Assembly (NCBI GenBank): GCA_963974475.1
Contig: CAXBCR010000025.1
Coordinates: forward strand, 1-50,616
DNA length: 50,616 bases
DNA from: CAJXZP01 sp963974475
GTDB lineage: Bacteria > Bacteroidota > Bacteroidia > Flavobacteriales_G > Salibacteraceae
Direction of reading: 5' to 3'
A program made the position numbers and the translations under genes. The notes beneath the pieces were generated by a model, which worked only from the letters and a program-made list of their open reading frames with translations, did no database searches and was not told the origin of the DNA. Below are positions 25,098 to 33,513 of this stretch, piece after piece (the first letter of the stretch is position 1; each line of letters starts with the position of its first letter).

Positions 25098-26135
25098 ATG
25101 TCAGGTAAATTTAGACCAGTAATCATTTGGCTTTTCGCAGGAGCTATTCTTGTTTTTATTATGACTGCCATTGGCGGCATTACCCGACTTACCGAGTCGG
25201 GGCTTTCCATGGTAAATTGGAGTCTCATTATGGGCGCTATTCCCCCGTTAAATGCAGAGGATTGGCAAATTGCGTTTGAAAAATACCAACAATATCCCGA
25301 GTTTTTAACGACACATAGTCACTTTACCCTTTCCGATTTTAAAGGAATTTTCTTTTGGGAATTTACACATCGTTTATTAGGTAGAATAATAGGATTGGTA
25401 TTTATTATTCCTTTTATTATTTTTATTATCAAAGGGTTGATTAAAGGCAAGCTTTTAAAACAACTCTTAATTCTCCTTTTCGTAGGAGGTTTCCAAGGTT
25501 TTTTGGGTTGGTATATGGTTTCCAGCGGGCTCATTCATGAACCTAGGGTGAGTCACTTTAGATTGGCAGCTCACTTATCCACAGCTTTTTTTACCATTAG
25601 TTATTCAGTATGGATTGCGCTCGACTTAATGTCTAAAAACAATATCAAACCAGCATTTCCTTCTTCTCTGCCCAAGCTTACCATGGTAGGAATGGGACTT
25701 TTATGCACTCAAATTATTTTTGGCGCCTTTGTAGCCGGTAAGGATGCCGGAATGATTCATAATTACTGGCCAAACATGAACCCTTCAGAGTTTATTGCCA
25801 CTCGCATTTTTACGGAAGGTGGCATTTTGAACAACTTAATTAACGACCCATCTGGCATTCAATTCGTTCACCGTTACCTTGCCTACCTTGTTGTGATTGC
25901 TATTGGGTATCTATGGGTTCAGACACGAAATACTGAAACGGATTCGGTTACAAAAAAGAGGTATTCTCTTATGCTAATTATTGTTGCTTTTCAATTTACA
26001 ATTGGAGTTTTTACCCTACTATTCCAGGTTCCCCTTGCCTTGGGCTTAATACATCAATTGGGAGCTCTTTTACTTCTTTTGGCCTTTGTTTATGCACTGC
26101 ATCGCACAAGCACTATTTCCATTGAAAGGAATTAA
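25098..26135 (+). CDS. ctaA: Heme A synthase (COX15/CtaA)
   Basis: 345 residues with about eight membrane helices. CtaA oxidises heme O to heme A for cytochrome oxidase. Conserved pieces are GGITRLTESGLSMVNWSLI near the N-terminus, WEFTHRLLGRIIGL (heme-ligand His), HEPRVSHFRLAAHLSTAF (second and third His), GKDAGMIHNYWPNM, QFVHRYLAYLV and IHQLGALLLLLAF. Type II (alphaproteobacterial/mitochondrial-like) motifs are seen and the length matches. The 3' end overlaps the convergent gldD gene by 23 bp. Confidence 0.92.
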   Translation: MSGKFRPVIIWLFAGAILVFIMTAIGGITRLTESGLSMVNWSLIMGAIPPLNAEDWQIAFEKYQQYPEFLTTHSHFTLSDFKGIFFWEFTHRLLGRIIGLVFIIPFIIFIIKGLIKGKLLKQLLILLFVGGFQGFLGWYMVSSGLIHEPRVSHFRLAAHLSTAFFTISYSVWIALDLMSKNNIKPAFPSSLPKLTMVGMGLLCTQIIFGAFVAGKDAGMIHNYWPNMNPSEFIATRIFTEGGILNNLINDPSGIQFVHRYLAYLVVIAIGYLWVQTRNTETDSVTKKRYSLMLIIVAFQFTIGVFTLLFQVPLALGLIHQLGALLLLLAFVYALHRTSTISIERN

Positions 26136-26688
26136 TTAAGTGCATTAATTCTTCTTCTACATACTGCTCTGCAGGAGCCAATGAGTCTGGATTCGGAATA
26201 GAATGGAAATAGAGTGCTCCTCGAATAAAGTGACTCGTACTATCCGTTAAATAAAACTGCATATTTGAAGCTGTACCTCCTTGAAAATCATATACCACTC
26301 CAAACACCTTGGCTTGCGGGTCATAAATAACGTTTTCTTCAAAATCATCAGCTTTTGCCAAATGTTCCAACGCTAGTTTTCGCGCATCGCTAATAAAAGT
26401 CTCTAATTGTTGGGGTTGAATATCTAGGTAACTCACATGAATTTTTGCATTTTGAATGGGATATTCAATATTAAACCAACACCGTTGACCTATTGCAGCA
26501 GGTACCTCCACATAGTTGGAAGTACTCCCAAGTTCAAAAACAAAAGGACAGTCATTAGTAGGTTGCAACACATAATTGTGGGCAGGATAGTCTAAGCGAG
26601 AATACCCGATAGGCTTGGGGATGTAATTTTCTGATTGGCAAGAAAACAAACTAATTAAAACCCCAATCGCAATGCTTTTTTTAATCAT
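26113..26688 (-). CDS. gldD: Gliding motility lipoprotein GldD
   Basis: 191 residues. The lipobox lies in GVLISLFSCQSENYIPKP, with Cys as the predicted lipidation site; the following YIPKPIGYSRLDYP is the GldD signature. The body includes CPFVFELGSTSNYV and CWFNIEYPIQNAKIHVSYL, then YDFQGGTASNMQFYLTDS and FIRGALYF. GldD is needed for gliding and type IX secretion in Flavobacterium. The ATG at 26688 overlaps the gldE stop by 8 nt, so the pair is translationally coupled. Confidence 0.9.
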   Translation of the reverse strand: MIKKSIAIGVLISLFSCQSENYIPKPIGYSRLDYPAHNYVLQPTNDCPFVFELGSTSNYVEVPAAIGQRCWFNIEYPIQNAKIHVSYLDIQPQQLETFISDARKLALEHLAKADDFEENVIYDPQAKVFGVVYDFQGGTASNMQFYLTDSTSHFIRGALYFHSIPNPDSLAPAEQYVEEELMHLINSFQWK

Positions 26689-28036
26689 CCTTCCCGTTTC
26701 TGTCCACATCAACTTTCACACTCTTAATCCTTCTTCTATCGGCCGACTCAATTGTAAATAAACAGTTTTGAAAACGGATGGATTCACCTTTTTGCGGAAT
26801 TCTACCTGCTATTTCCAACACAAAACCTGCGACACTATCAGCCTCCCCTTTGCGCTCCTCAAAATCATCTCCTTCCACTCCTAGTGCACGATACATATTG
26901 ATAAGAGAGGTCTGACCTTCAAACAAAAACGAATTCTCTGATAGTTTAGAAAAATACAATTCCTCATCATCAAATTCATCAGAGATATCGCCTACAATTT
27001 CCTCAATCACATCCTCTAAGGTTACCAATCCGGAAACCCCACCATATTCATCTACCACGATGGCAATGTGTGTTTTTTTACTTTGAAATTCGGTTAGTAG
27101 GTTATCAATTTTCTTATTTTCTGGAACAAAAAAGGGCGCTCTAATTAACTCTTTCCATTCCATTTCTTGCTTATCTAAAAACGGTAATAAATCCTTTGCG
27201 TACAGCACTCCCTTTACTACATCTACACTTTCTTCATAGATGGGTATCCTAGAAAAATGGGTCTCCTTAATGATATTAACCACCTCTAGAAAAGGCGTGT
27301 TAATATCCATCAAAATAGATTTTACTCGTGGAGTCATAATTTGCTTTACATCTGTATTTCCAAATTTAACCACGCCTTCCATGATTTTTTTATCTTCCGT
27401 TTCTTCGCCCGTTTCGCTAGTTAAATCTAAGGCATGTTGCAAATCGTCCACGGTAACATTATGGTTTACCGTACCAGAATTAGTATTAAATATCTTAGTA
27501 GATTTCACCAAGGTGGGTGTTATTCGAAGTGTGATAAAAAAGGAATTAATAACATCCAACACCGGCACGGTGATTCGCAACAATTTAACTGGATATTTTG
27601 CCGCATATACTTTGGGCATAACTTCCCCAATCATTAATAAGACAAAAGTGATTAAAACCACATTTACTATAAAAGCCTGTGTTTCACCCGAAAGCGAAAT
27701 ACCCCATAAAACAACTGCCTCAGGGTTAAAAACATGCATGGATATATAAGACGATACCAACACAATGGCTACGTTAATAAAATTATTAAAAATCAAGATA
27801 GTTGCCAAGAGCTCTCTTGGTTGCTCCACTAATTTTAGAATGCTTTGCGAAGTCTTGGATTGTTCTTCTTCTAAATTTTTAAACAAGGCAGGCGATAATG
27901 AGAAAAATGCAACTTCAGACCCAGAAACCATTGCCGAAGACAAAAGCAATACAATTAATATTGCCCATAAAGCCACCATGGTTACCGAAAAACCGGTACT
28001 TGAAATTGTTAACAGTAAAAGACTAAAGATATTCAC
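26681..28036 (-). CDS. gldE: Gliding motility-associated protein GldE (CNNM/CorC type)
   Basis: 451 residues. An N-terminal membrane domain of the DUF21/CNNM type (LSSAMVSGSEVAFFSLSPAL) with about four helices precedes two CBS domains at about residues 215-340 (IMTPRVKSILMDINTPFLEV, IVVDEYGGVSGLVTLEDVIE) and a C-terminal CorC_HlyC domain (FLFEGQTSLINMYRALG). Such proteins are putative ion transporters; GldE works with GldD. The start is a GTG at 28036, 19 nt after the ssb stop. Gene order gldD-gldE-ssb-mutY is typical of Flavobacteriia. Confidence 0.88.
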   Translation of the reverse strand: MNIFSLLLLTISSTGFSVTMVALWAILIVLLLSSAMVSGSEVAFFSLSPALFKNLEEEQSKTSQSILKLVEQPRELLATILIFNNFINVAIVLVSSYISMHVFNPEAVVLWGISLSGETQAFIVNVVLITFVLLMIGEVMPKVYAAKYPVKLLRITVPVLDVINSFFITLRITPTLVKSTKIFNTNSGTVNHNVTVDDLQHALDLTSETGEETEDKKIMEGVVKFGNTDVKQIMTPRVKSILMDINTPFLEVVNIIKETHFSRIPIYEESVDVVKGVLYAKDLLPFLDKQEMEWKELIRAPFFVPENKKIDNLLTEFQSKKTHIAIVVDEYGGVSGLVTLEDVIEEIVGDISDEFDDEELYFSKLSENSFLFEGQTSLINMYRALGVEGDDFEERKGEADSVAGFVLEIAGRIPQKGESIRFQNCLFTIESADRRRIKSVKVDVDRNGKDD

Positions 28037-28054
28037 TAATAGTATAAATTCGTT

Positions 28055-28513
28055 TTAAAAGGGCAAATCGTCTTCTTCTTGGGCCGATAAATCAACCCCA
28101 CCTGTAGGACTTGCATTTACTTCTGGTTGCGGATTTGGTTGCGACTGAGGTGCACCTTCCGATACTGGCTTATCATTTCTCCCACCCAACATAGTCATGT
28201 TGTCTGCTACGATTTCAGTAGCGTAACGGGTTTGTTTATTTTCATCCTCCCAAGAACGGGTTTTTAGTTTACCTTCAATATAGACCAGCGACCCTTTTTT
28301 AAGGTATTTTTCTGCTACTCCTGCTAGGCCTCTCCACATCACCACGCGATGCCATTCTGTATTTGAAATACGCTGGCCTGTGTTTTTATCCATATAACTC
28401 TCCGAAGTAGCCACTGAAATACGTGCTAATTGTACGCCACCTTCCAACGCTCTAATTTCAGGGTCATTTCCTAAATGTCCTATTAAGATTACTTTATTTA
28501 CCGAACCAGCCAT
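28055..28513 (-). CDS. ssb: Single-stranded DNA-binding protein
   Basis: 152 residues. An OB-fold domain occupies residues 1-110 (VNKVILIGHLGNDPEIRALE, TEWHRVVMWRGLAGVAEKYL, KGSLVYIEGKLKTRSWED), followed by a Pro/Gln-rich linker and the acidic tip EEDDLPF that recruits partner proteins. Replication and repair role. Start ATG at 28513; its neighbour mutY ends 34 bp upstream in the same direction. Confidence 0.94.
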   Translation of the reverse strand: MAGSVNKVILIGHLGNDPEIRALEGGVQLARISVATSESYMDKNTGQRISNTEWHRVVMWRGLAGVAEKYLKKGSLVYIEGKLKTRSWEDENKQTRYATEIVADNMTMLGGRNDKPVSEGAPQSQPNPQPEVNASPTGGVDLSAQEEDDLPF

Positions 28514-28547
28514 AGTATTTATTTTAATGCAAAAGTATTACATCTAC

Positions 28548-29585
28548 TCAAATAAAAAGATCTTTGAATTTCGCTAACGAAAATAACTCTTCTATTGATT
28601 TTGAAACAGGAAATTGCAGTAATTCCTCCAACGAAGCCCATCTAATGGTGAAAGAGTCCATCTCTATAGGAATTTCATTTATTACCCAAAAGTTCATTTC
28701 AATGTTTTGATGCGACAAAATTCTTTTCGATGAATGCAATAGGTATCCATTCCCCTTACTCACAACTTCATCCAGCGCAATCTTATCCTGTTTTGTCTTT
28801 TGTTCGGTCATTAAGGGTTCAAATAAGCCTTGCCAAACATCGCCAGCCACCCGTTTGTAGACAGGCAACTTATCATCACATATAGACAAGTAGTAATTAA
28901 ACACCCTTTTTCTAACCTTTACCTTTTTTACCTTTAGGGGTAAACTACCTACTCTGTTATTCCTTAACGCCCAACAAGAGGCATTAAAGATACAATCCTC
29001 GCAAACTGGCTTTTTGGGCGCACATATAGATGAACCAAAATCCATTAATGCTTGATTAAAATCGCCTGGGCGATTGGTTGGAATGTGTGCATTTGCAAAA
29101 TCCTGAACTAATTTAGCTCCAATTTTTTCGTTAACAGCCTCTTCAATTCCAAAATAGCGAGCTAAAACCCGTTGTACATTTCCATCCACCGCTGCCACTT
29201 TTTCTCCATAACAAACGGAAGCCACTTCTGCTGCGATATATGGACCAACACCTTTCAATTTTAATAAATCTTTGTACGTTTTTGGGAATTTGCCAGCTAA
29301 ATCATTCACGATGTATTTGGCCGAAAAATGCAAGTTTCGAGCACGAGAATAATACCCTAATCCTTGCCAAAATTTCAAAACATCTTCCTCCTTTGCCCGG
29401 GCTAAATGCTGCACGGTTGGAAATTTCTCAATGAATTTAAGAAAATATGGCAATCCTTGGGCAATTCTTGTTTGCTGAAAAACCACTTCAGTTATCCATA
29501 TAACATACGGATTATCAGTATTTCGCCAAGGTAAATCTCGCTTGTTAGCATCATACCAATTCAATAATTCATCAGAAAATTTCAT
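28548..29585 (-). CDS. mutY: A/G-specific adenine glycosylase
   Basis: 345 residues. MutY removes adenine mispaired with 8-oxoguanine. The HhH-GPD core shows LPWRNTDNPYVIWITEVVFQ with catalytic Glu, the helix-hairpin-helix LLKLKGVGPYIAAEVAS, and VDGNVQRVLAR with the catalytic Asp. The 4Fe-4S loop is intact as C-x6-C-x2-C-x5-C (CAPKKPVCEDCIFNASC). A NUDIX-like C-terminal domain recognises 8-oxoG. The ATG at 29585 was chosen; the longer open frame upstream runs into the HU promoter. It is divergent from the HU gene. Confidence 0.93.
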   Translation of the reverse strand: MKFSDELLNWYDANKRDLPWRNTDNPYVIWITEVVFQQTRIAQGLPYFLKFIEKFPTVQHLARAKEEDVLKFWQGLGYYSRARNLHFSAKYIVNDLAGKFPKTYKDLLKLKGVGPYIAAEVASVCYGEKVAAVDGNVQRVLARYFGIEEAVNEKIGAKLVQDFANAHIPTNRPGDFNQALMDFGSSICAPKKPVCEDCIFNASCWALRNNRVGSLPLKVKKVKVRKRVFNYYLSICDDKLPVYKRVAGDVWQGLFEPLMTEQKTKQDKIALDEVVSKGNGYLLHSSKRILSHQNIEMNFWVINEIPIEMDSFTIRWASLEELLQFPVSKSIEELFSLAKFKDLFI

Positions 29586-29633
29586 AAAAGCTAAAATAAC
29601 TTTAAAATCGTATAAGTAATTAAAAAAAACGAG

Positions 29634-29641
29634 TATCTTTG
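29634..29641 (+). promoter_or_regulatory. -7 promoter box of the HU gene
   Basis: TATCTTTG matches the TAnnTTTG consensus, 44 nt before the HU ATG. The leader between them is A-rich, as in strongly expressed Bacteroidetes genes. Confidence 0.6.
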
Positions 29642-29685
29642 CCTCCCTTAAAAAAGATAAATAAGTAATTTTTAAAGACTTAGAA

Positions 29686-29973
29686 ATGACTAAAGCAGAT
29701 ATAGTATCACAAGTTTCTGACAAAACAGGAATAGAAAAAGCACAAGTGTTAGCAACAGTTGAAGCTTACATGGAAGCAGTAAAAGACGCATTAAGCGAAG
29801 GAGAAAACGTATACTTCAGAGGATTCGGATCTTTCATCGTAAAAAAACGTGCTGAAAAAACAGGTAGAAACATCTCTAAGAACACTACCATCATCATTCC
29901 AGCTCACAATATTCCAGCTTTTAAACCTGCGAAAACATTTGTGAACAAAGTGAAAGAAAACGTAAACGTTTAA
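29686..29973 (+). CDS. HU family DNA-binding protein
   Basis: 95 residues, the standard HU size. MTKADIVSQVSDKTGIEKAQ, then VYFRGFGSFIVKKRAEKTGR, with the beta-arm NISKNTTIIIPAHNIPAFKP showing the conserved IPA-x-x-x-PAFKPAK motif. HU bends and compacts DNA. The base composition and codon use (many gaa, aaa, gca) suggest high expression. It is followed by the tiny ribosomal-type gene at 30097. Confidence 0.94.
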   Translation: MTKADIVSQVSDKTGIEKAQVLATVEAYMEAVKDALSEGENVYFRGFGSFIVKKRAEKTGRNISKNTTIIIPAHNIPAFKPAKTFVNKVKENVNV

Positions 29974-30096
29974 GCTACTTTAGCCGCACGTTTTTAATGC
30001 CCCTTTTTAGGGAATCAAAAAGAACTAATAATCTTTGGTTGTTTCATTACAGTTAAAGAGGTAGAATTTATAAACAACTTCAAAAATTCAGTAAGT

Positions 30097-30189
30097 ATGC
30101 CTTGCGGAAAGAAAAGAAAAAGACACAAGATGTCAACGCACAAGCGTAAGAAACGTCTAAGAAAGAATAGACACAAGAAGAAGAAATAA
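30097..30189 (+). CDS. 30-residue basic ribosomal-type protein (AURKAIP1/COX24 family)
   Basis: 30 residues: it begins MPCGKKRKRHKMSTHKRKKR and ends RLRKNRHKKKK. More than half of the residues are Lys, Arg or His. This matches the bacterial members of the AURKAIP1/COX24 (mS38-like) family, which bind the small ribosomal subunit; mycobacterial bS22 is a relative. The position between the HU gene and RNase G is conserved in Bacteroidetes as far as I recall. It is easily missed because of its size. A terminator-like hairpin follows at 30227. Confidence 0.8.
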   Translation: MPCGKKRKRHKMSTHKRKKRLRKNRHKKKK

Positions 30190-30226
30190 TTAATTTCTCT
30201 TTTTGACATCTAAAAATCAATTTGAT

Positions 30227-30258
30227 AATGCTGCCTCATTCTGAGGTGGCATTATTTT
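30227..30258 (+). terminator. Terminator between the small ribosomal-type gene and RNase G gene
   Basis: A 12-bp stem (30227-30238 with 30242-30253, two G-T wobbles: AATGCTGCCTCA / TGAGGTGGCATT) with a three-base loop and a short T-rich tail ATTTTG. Confidence 0.7.
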
Positions 30259-30311
30259 GTATTTCTACCTTTTGAATATTGTTGAGGAACACTCAATCAA
30301 AACACAAATAG

Positions 30312-31874
30312 GTGAATAAAGAGCTTGTTATCAATGTGACTTCTGGCGAGGTCAAGGTTGCATTATTAGAAGATAAGCGTCTTGTTGAATTACACCAAGA
30401 AAAAAACGATAGTGAGTATGCTGTGGGCGACCTATACATTGGTAGGTTAAAAAAACTCGTTCCAGGACTCAATGCTGCATTTATTGATGTGGGGTACGAA
30501 AAGGATGGCTTTTTGCACTACTTTGACTTAGGTCCTTTAGCGGCCAACGTTCAAAAGTACACTCGCGTTACTAGAAATGGTGGAGCATCAAATTCAAGCT
30601 TAGCAGATTTTAAGCTAGAACCCGATATTGATAAGGGCGGAAACGTTAGGGATGTATTAAAACAAGGCCAAGAGGTTTTGGTTCAAATTGCAAAAGAACC
30701 AATATCAACAAAAGGCCCTAGACTCTCGTTGGAAATTAGTTTGGCCGGCAGGTACATTGTATTGGTGCCATTTACCGACCGAATTTCAGTTTCTTCAAAA
30801 CTACGGGACAGGAAAGAAAAAGATCGGTTAAGAAGGTTAATTAAAAGTATTAAGCCTAAAAACTTTGGCGTAATAGTGCGAACTGTTGCCCAAGGTAAAA
30901 AGGTGGCTGAATTAGACCGTGATCTTAAAAATCTTTTAGAAAAATGGAAACGCGCACACGATACACTGCAAGAGGTGAAAACCCTCCCAAAACGTGTATT
31001 GGGTGAATTGGATAAAACCACTTCCATTTTACGAGATTTGCTAAATGCATCATTCAACAGTATTTATGTGGATGATGAAGACTATTTTAATGAGTTAAAA
31101 TCATTTTTAGAAACGATTGCGCCTGATAAGGTGGATATTCTAAAAATGTACAAAGGCACCAAAGTCAACATTATGGACCATTATGGTGTAGAGAAGGCAA
31201 TTAAATCTTCCTTCGGTCGAAACGTAACCATGAAAAGTGGTGCTTACCTAATTATTGAACATACCGAAGCGTTGCACGTGGTGGATGTGAATAGTGGGAA
31301 TACGGCTAAAAAAGAGGTTTCACAAGAGGAAAACGCATTGCGCGTTAACCTTGAAGCAGCAGATGAAGTAGCTCGTCAATTAAGGCTAAGAGATTTAGGT
31401 GGAATTATTGTGGTTGATTTTATTGACCTGGTAAAAGCAGAAAATAGAAAAAAACTGTTTAACCACATGACGCAAGCCATGGCAAGTGACCGCTCAAAAC
31501 ATTACATCTTACCCCCGAGTAAGTTTGGTTTGATTCAGATTACACGCCAACGTGTACGTCCTGAAATGGAAATAAAAACAACTGAAACCATACCGAATTT
31601 AAACGGAGGTTCTATAGAAGTTTCAGCCACTATTTTACTTATCGATGAAATTGAAAGTAAATTAGTACGTGCCATTGAAGAGCATAAAGAAAATGTGGTA
31701 TGCATTAAAGCTCACCCCTTTGTGGAAGCGTATTTTTCTAGTAAAAAACTAACGTTTCAATTCAAGTGGTTAATGAAATACCATAAATGGATTAAGGTTC
31801 TTCCAAGAACTTCATACCCATTGATGCAATATAAAATTGTGAATTCAAGTAATGAGGAAGTGAACATTTCATAA
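30312..31874 (+). CDS. rng: Ribonuclease E/G family protein
   Basis: 520 residues. RNase G/E endonucleases mature rRNA and start mRNA decay. The S1 domain includes ELVINVTSGEVKVALLEDKR and GDLYIGRLKKLVPGLNAAFI. The catalytic DNase I-like subdomain has VVDVNSGNT (Asp325) and GGIIVVDFIDL (Asp369), matching the metal-binding aspartates of RNase E. The zinc-link CPxC motif expected after QRVRPEMEIKTTE is replaced by IPNLNGG, so Ile427 and Leu430 stand where the cysteines would be. The start is GTG at 30312; no ATG fits the conserved N-terminus. Confidence 0.9.
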   Translation: MNKELVINVTSGEVKVALLEDKRLVELHQEKNDSEYAVGDLYIGRLKKLVPGLNAAFIDVGYEKDGFLHYFDLGPLAANVQKYTRVTRNGGASNSSLADFKLEPDIDKGGNVRDVLKQGQEVLVQIAKEPISTKGPRLSLEISLAGRYIVLVPFTDRISVSSKLRDRKEKDRLRRLIKSIKPKNFGVIVRTVAQGKKVAELDRDLKNLLEKWKRAHDTLQEVKTLPKRVLGELDKTTSILRDLLNASFNSIYVDDEDYFNELKSFLETIAPDKVDILKMYKGTKVNIMDHYGVEKAIKSSFGRNVTMKSGAYLIIEHTEALHVVDVNSGNTAKKEVSQEENALRVNLEAADEVARQLRLRDLGGIIVVDFIDLVKAENRKKLFNHMTQAMASDRSKHYILPPSKFGLIQITRQRVRPEMEIKTTETIPNLNGGSIEVSATILLIDEIESKLVRAIEEHKENVVCIKAHPFVEAYFSSKKLTFQFKWLMKYHKWIKVLPRTSYPLMQYKIVNSSNEEVNIS

Positions 31875-31907
31875 ATTTGTTCCTTTCCTCATTATAGGAT
31901 TTTCATC

Positions 31908-32381
31908 ATGCCTGATCAAGTTTATACCGTTTCTCAAGCTGTAGAAAAAGCGATGAAATATTGCGCTTATCAGGAGCGGTGTCAACAAGAAGTTCGACAA
32001 AAATTGCATAGTTTCCAACTCACTTCTATTCAACGTGAAGAAGTGATAATGGAGCTTATTAACCAAGACTTTTTAAACGAAGAACGTTATAGTCAAGCCT
32101 TTGCGCGGGGTAAATTCCGAATGAAAGCTTGGGGCAAAAAGAAAATTACGCTTGCTTTAAAACAGAAAGAAATTTCCGAATATTGCATTCGTAAAGGAAT
32201 GGCCGAAATTGATGAAAAAGAGTACAACCAGACATTGGCAACTCTTATTCGAAAAACATACGACAAGAACAAAGGAGTCCAAGAATACCAAAGAGTAGCT
32301 AAAACCGCCCAATATGTAATTGGAAGAGGGTTTGAAGCTCATTTGGTTTGGGACCAGCTTAAAACATTAGCTAATGATTAA
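31908..32381 (+). CDS. recX: Regulatory protein RecX
   Basis: 157 residues, with the three-helix repeat architecture of RecX: AMKYCAYQERCQQEVRQKL, then LINQDFLNEERYSQAFARGK and WGKKKITLALKQKEISEYCI. RecX binds and inhibits RecA filaments. It ends inside prfB: the prfB ATG lies 8 nt before the recX stop, indicating coupling. recA is not in the window. Confidence 0.85.
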   Translation: MPDQVYTVSQAVEKAMKYCAYQERCQQEVRQKLHSFQLTSIQREEVIMELINQDFLNEERYSQAFARGKFRMKAWGKKKITLALKQKEISEYCIRKGMAEIDEKEYNQTLATLIRKTYDKNKGVQEYQRVAKTAQYVIGRGFEAHLVWDQLKTLAND

Positions 32382-33478
32382 CGCAGATCAATTTAAAAGT
32401 TTGCAGGAACGCCAGCTGGCGTTGAGGGGGTACCTTTGACGTGGATGAGAAACTCATTCAAATAAACGAGGAAGAAAAAAAGACTCAAGACCCTACCTTT
32501 TGGGACGACCCCAAAAAAGCAGAAACGATACTTAAAGAAATTAAACGCATTAAGTTTTGGGTAGACTCCTATAACGAAATTCAAGGTTATCTAAACGATT
32601 TAGAAGTGCTCATTGAATTTGCCCAAATGGGTGAAGACGTGGAAGCAGATGCGAATGCGCTAGAGAATAAACTTAGCGAAGCTTTAGATGAATTAGAGTT
32701 CAAAAACATGCTTTCGGGCGAGGAAGATGCCTTACATGCCGTGGTAGAAATTAACCCCGGAGCAGGTGGCACAGAAAGTCAAGATTGGGCAGCTATGCTC
32801 ATGCGCATGTACATTATGTGGGCCGAGAAGAAAGGATTTAAGGTAAGAGAAATAGATTACCAAAAAGGAGATGAAGCTGGAATAAAATCCGTTTCATTAG
32901 AAATTCAAGGAGATTTTGCATTTGGTAACCTGAAAGGGGAAAGTGGTGTACACCGTTTAGTACGGATTTCGCCCTTTGATTCAAATGCCCGTAGACACAC
33001 TAGTTTTTCTTCTGTATTTGTTTACCCTGTTATTGACGATAGTATTGATATCAACGTTAATCCTGGAGATATTAAATGGGAAACATTCCGGTCTGGCGGT
33101 GCGGGTGGTCAAAACGTGAATAAGGTGGAAACCGGAGTACGTTTGGAACATAAACCGACTGGTGTAATTATTCGAAATACCGAAAGTAGATCGCAACTTC
33201 AAAATAAAGAAAATGCCATGAAACTGCTTAAATCTAAGTTGTATGAAATGGAGATGCGCAAGCGTCAGGAAGAAAAAGATGCGGTAGAAGGGAATAAAAT
33301 GAAAATAGAATGGGGCTCACAAATTCGTAATTACGTTTTGCATCCTTATAAACTGATAAAAGATTTAAGAACGAATTTTGAAACTTCTAATACACAAAAT
33401 GTGTTGGATGGTGACTTAGATGCTTTTATTAAAGACTATTTAATGAAATTTGGAAAGGGTGCTATTCGGGAAGAATAG
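32374..33478 (+). CDS. prfB: Peptide chain release factor 2, programmed +1 frameshift
   Basis: The coding path is 32374-32436 joined to 32438-33478 (about 367 residues). The first 21 codons (MINADQFKSLQERQLALRGY then L) run to an in-frame TGA at 32437-32439; a +1 shift on CTT gives Asp-Val-Asp-Glu and enters the main frame. RF2 signatures are the stop-recognition loop SPFDSNARRHTSF and the peptidyl-hydrolysis GGQ in RSGGAGGQNVNKVETG. RF2 reads UGA and UAA, so low RF2 promotes the shift (autoregulation). A start at GTG 32441 would miss the N-terminal helix. It overlaps recX by 8 nt. Confidence 0.95.
32425..32440 (+). promoter_or_regulatory. prfB +1 frameshift signal
   Basis: AGG GGG TAC CTT TGA C: a Shine-Dalgarno-like AGGGGG, the slippery CTT codon and the UGA stop with C as the following base. 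The layout is the same as in E. coli prfB (where TAT takes the place of TAC). Confidence 0.93.
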
Positions 33479-33513
33479 TCCTCTTTTTTAGGTTCCCCTC
33501 AAGCTTGATGGGA

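Noticed and set aside
26113..26135. Frameshift or annotation error where ctaA and gldD overlap
   Set aside because: Both C-termini match their families in length; a short convergent overlap is acceptable.
29586..29723. N-terminal extension of mutY
   Set aside because: It would cover the HU promoter box and has no similarity to MutY; the ATG at 29585 fits the family.
32441..32470. prfB starting at GTG 32441 with the preceding 21 codons as a separate peptide
   Set aside because: The canonical frameshift signal joins the two frames, and the N-terminal sequence fits RF2.
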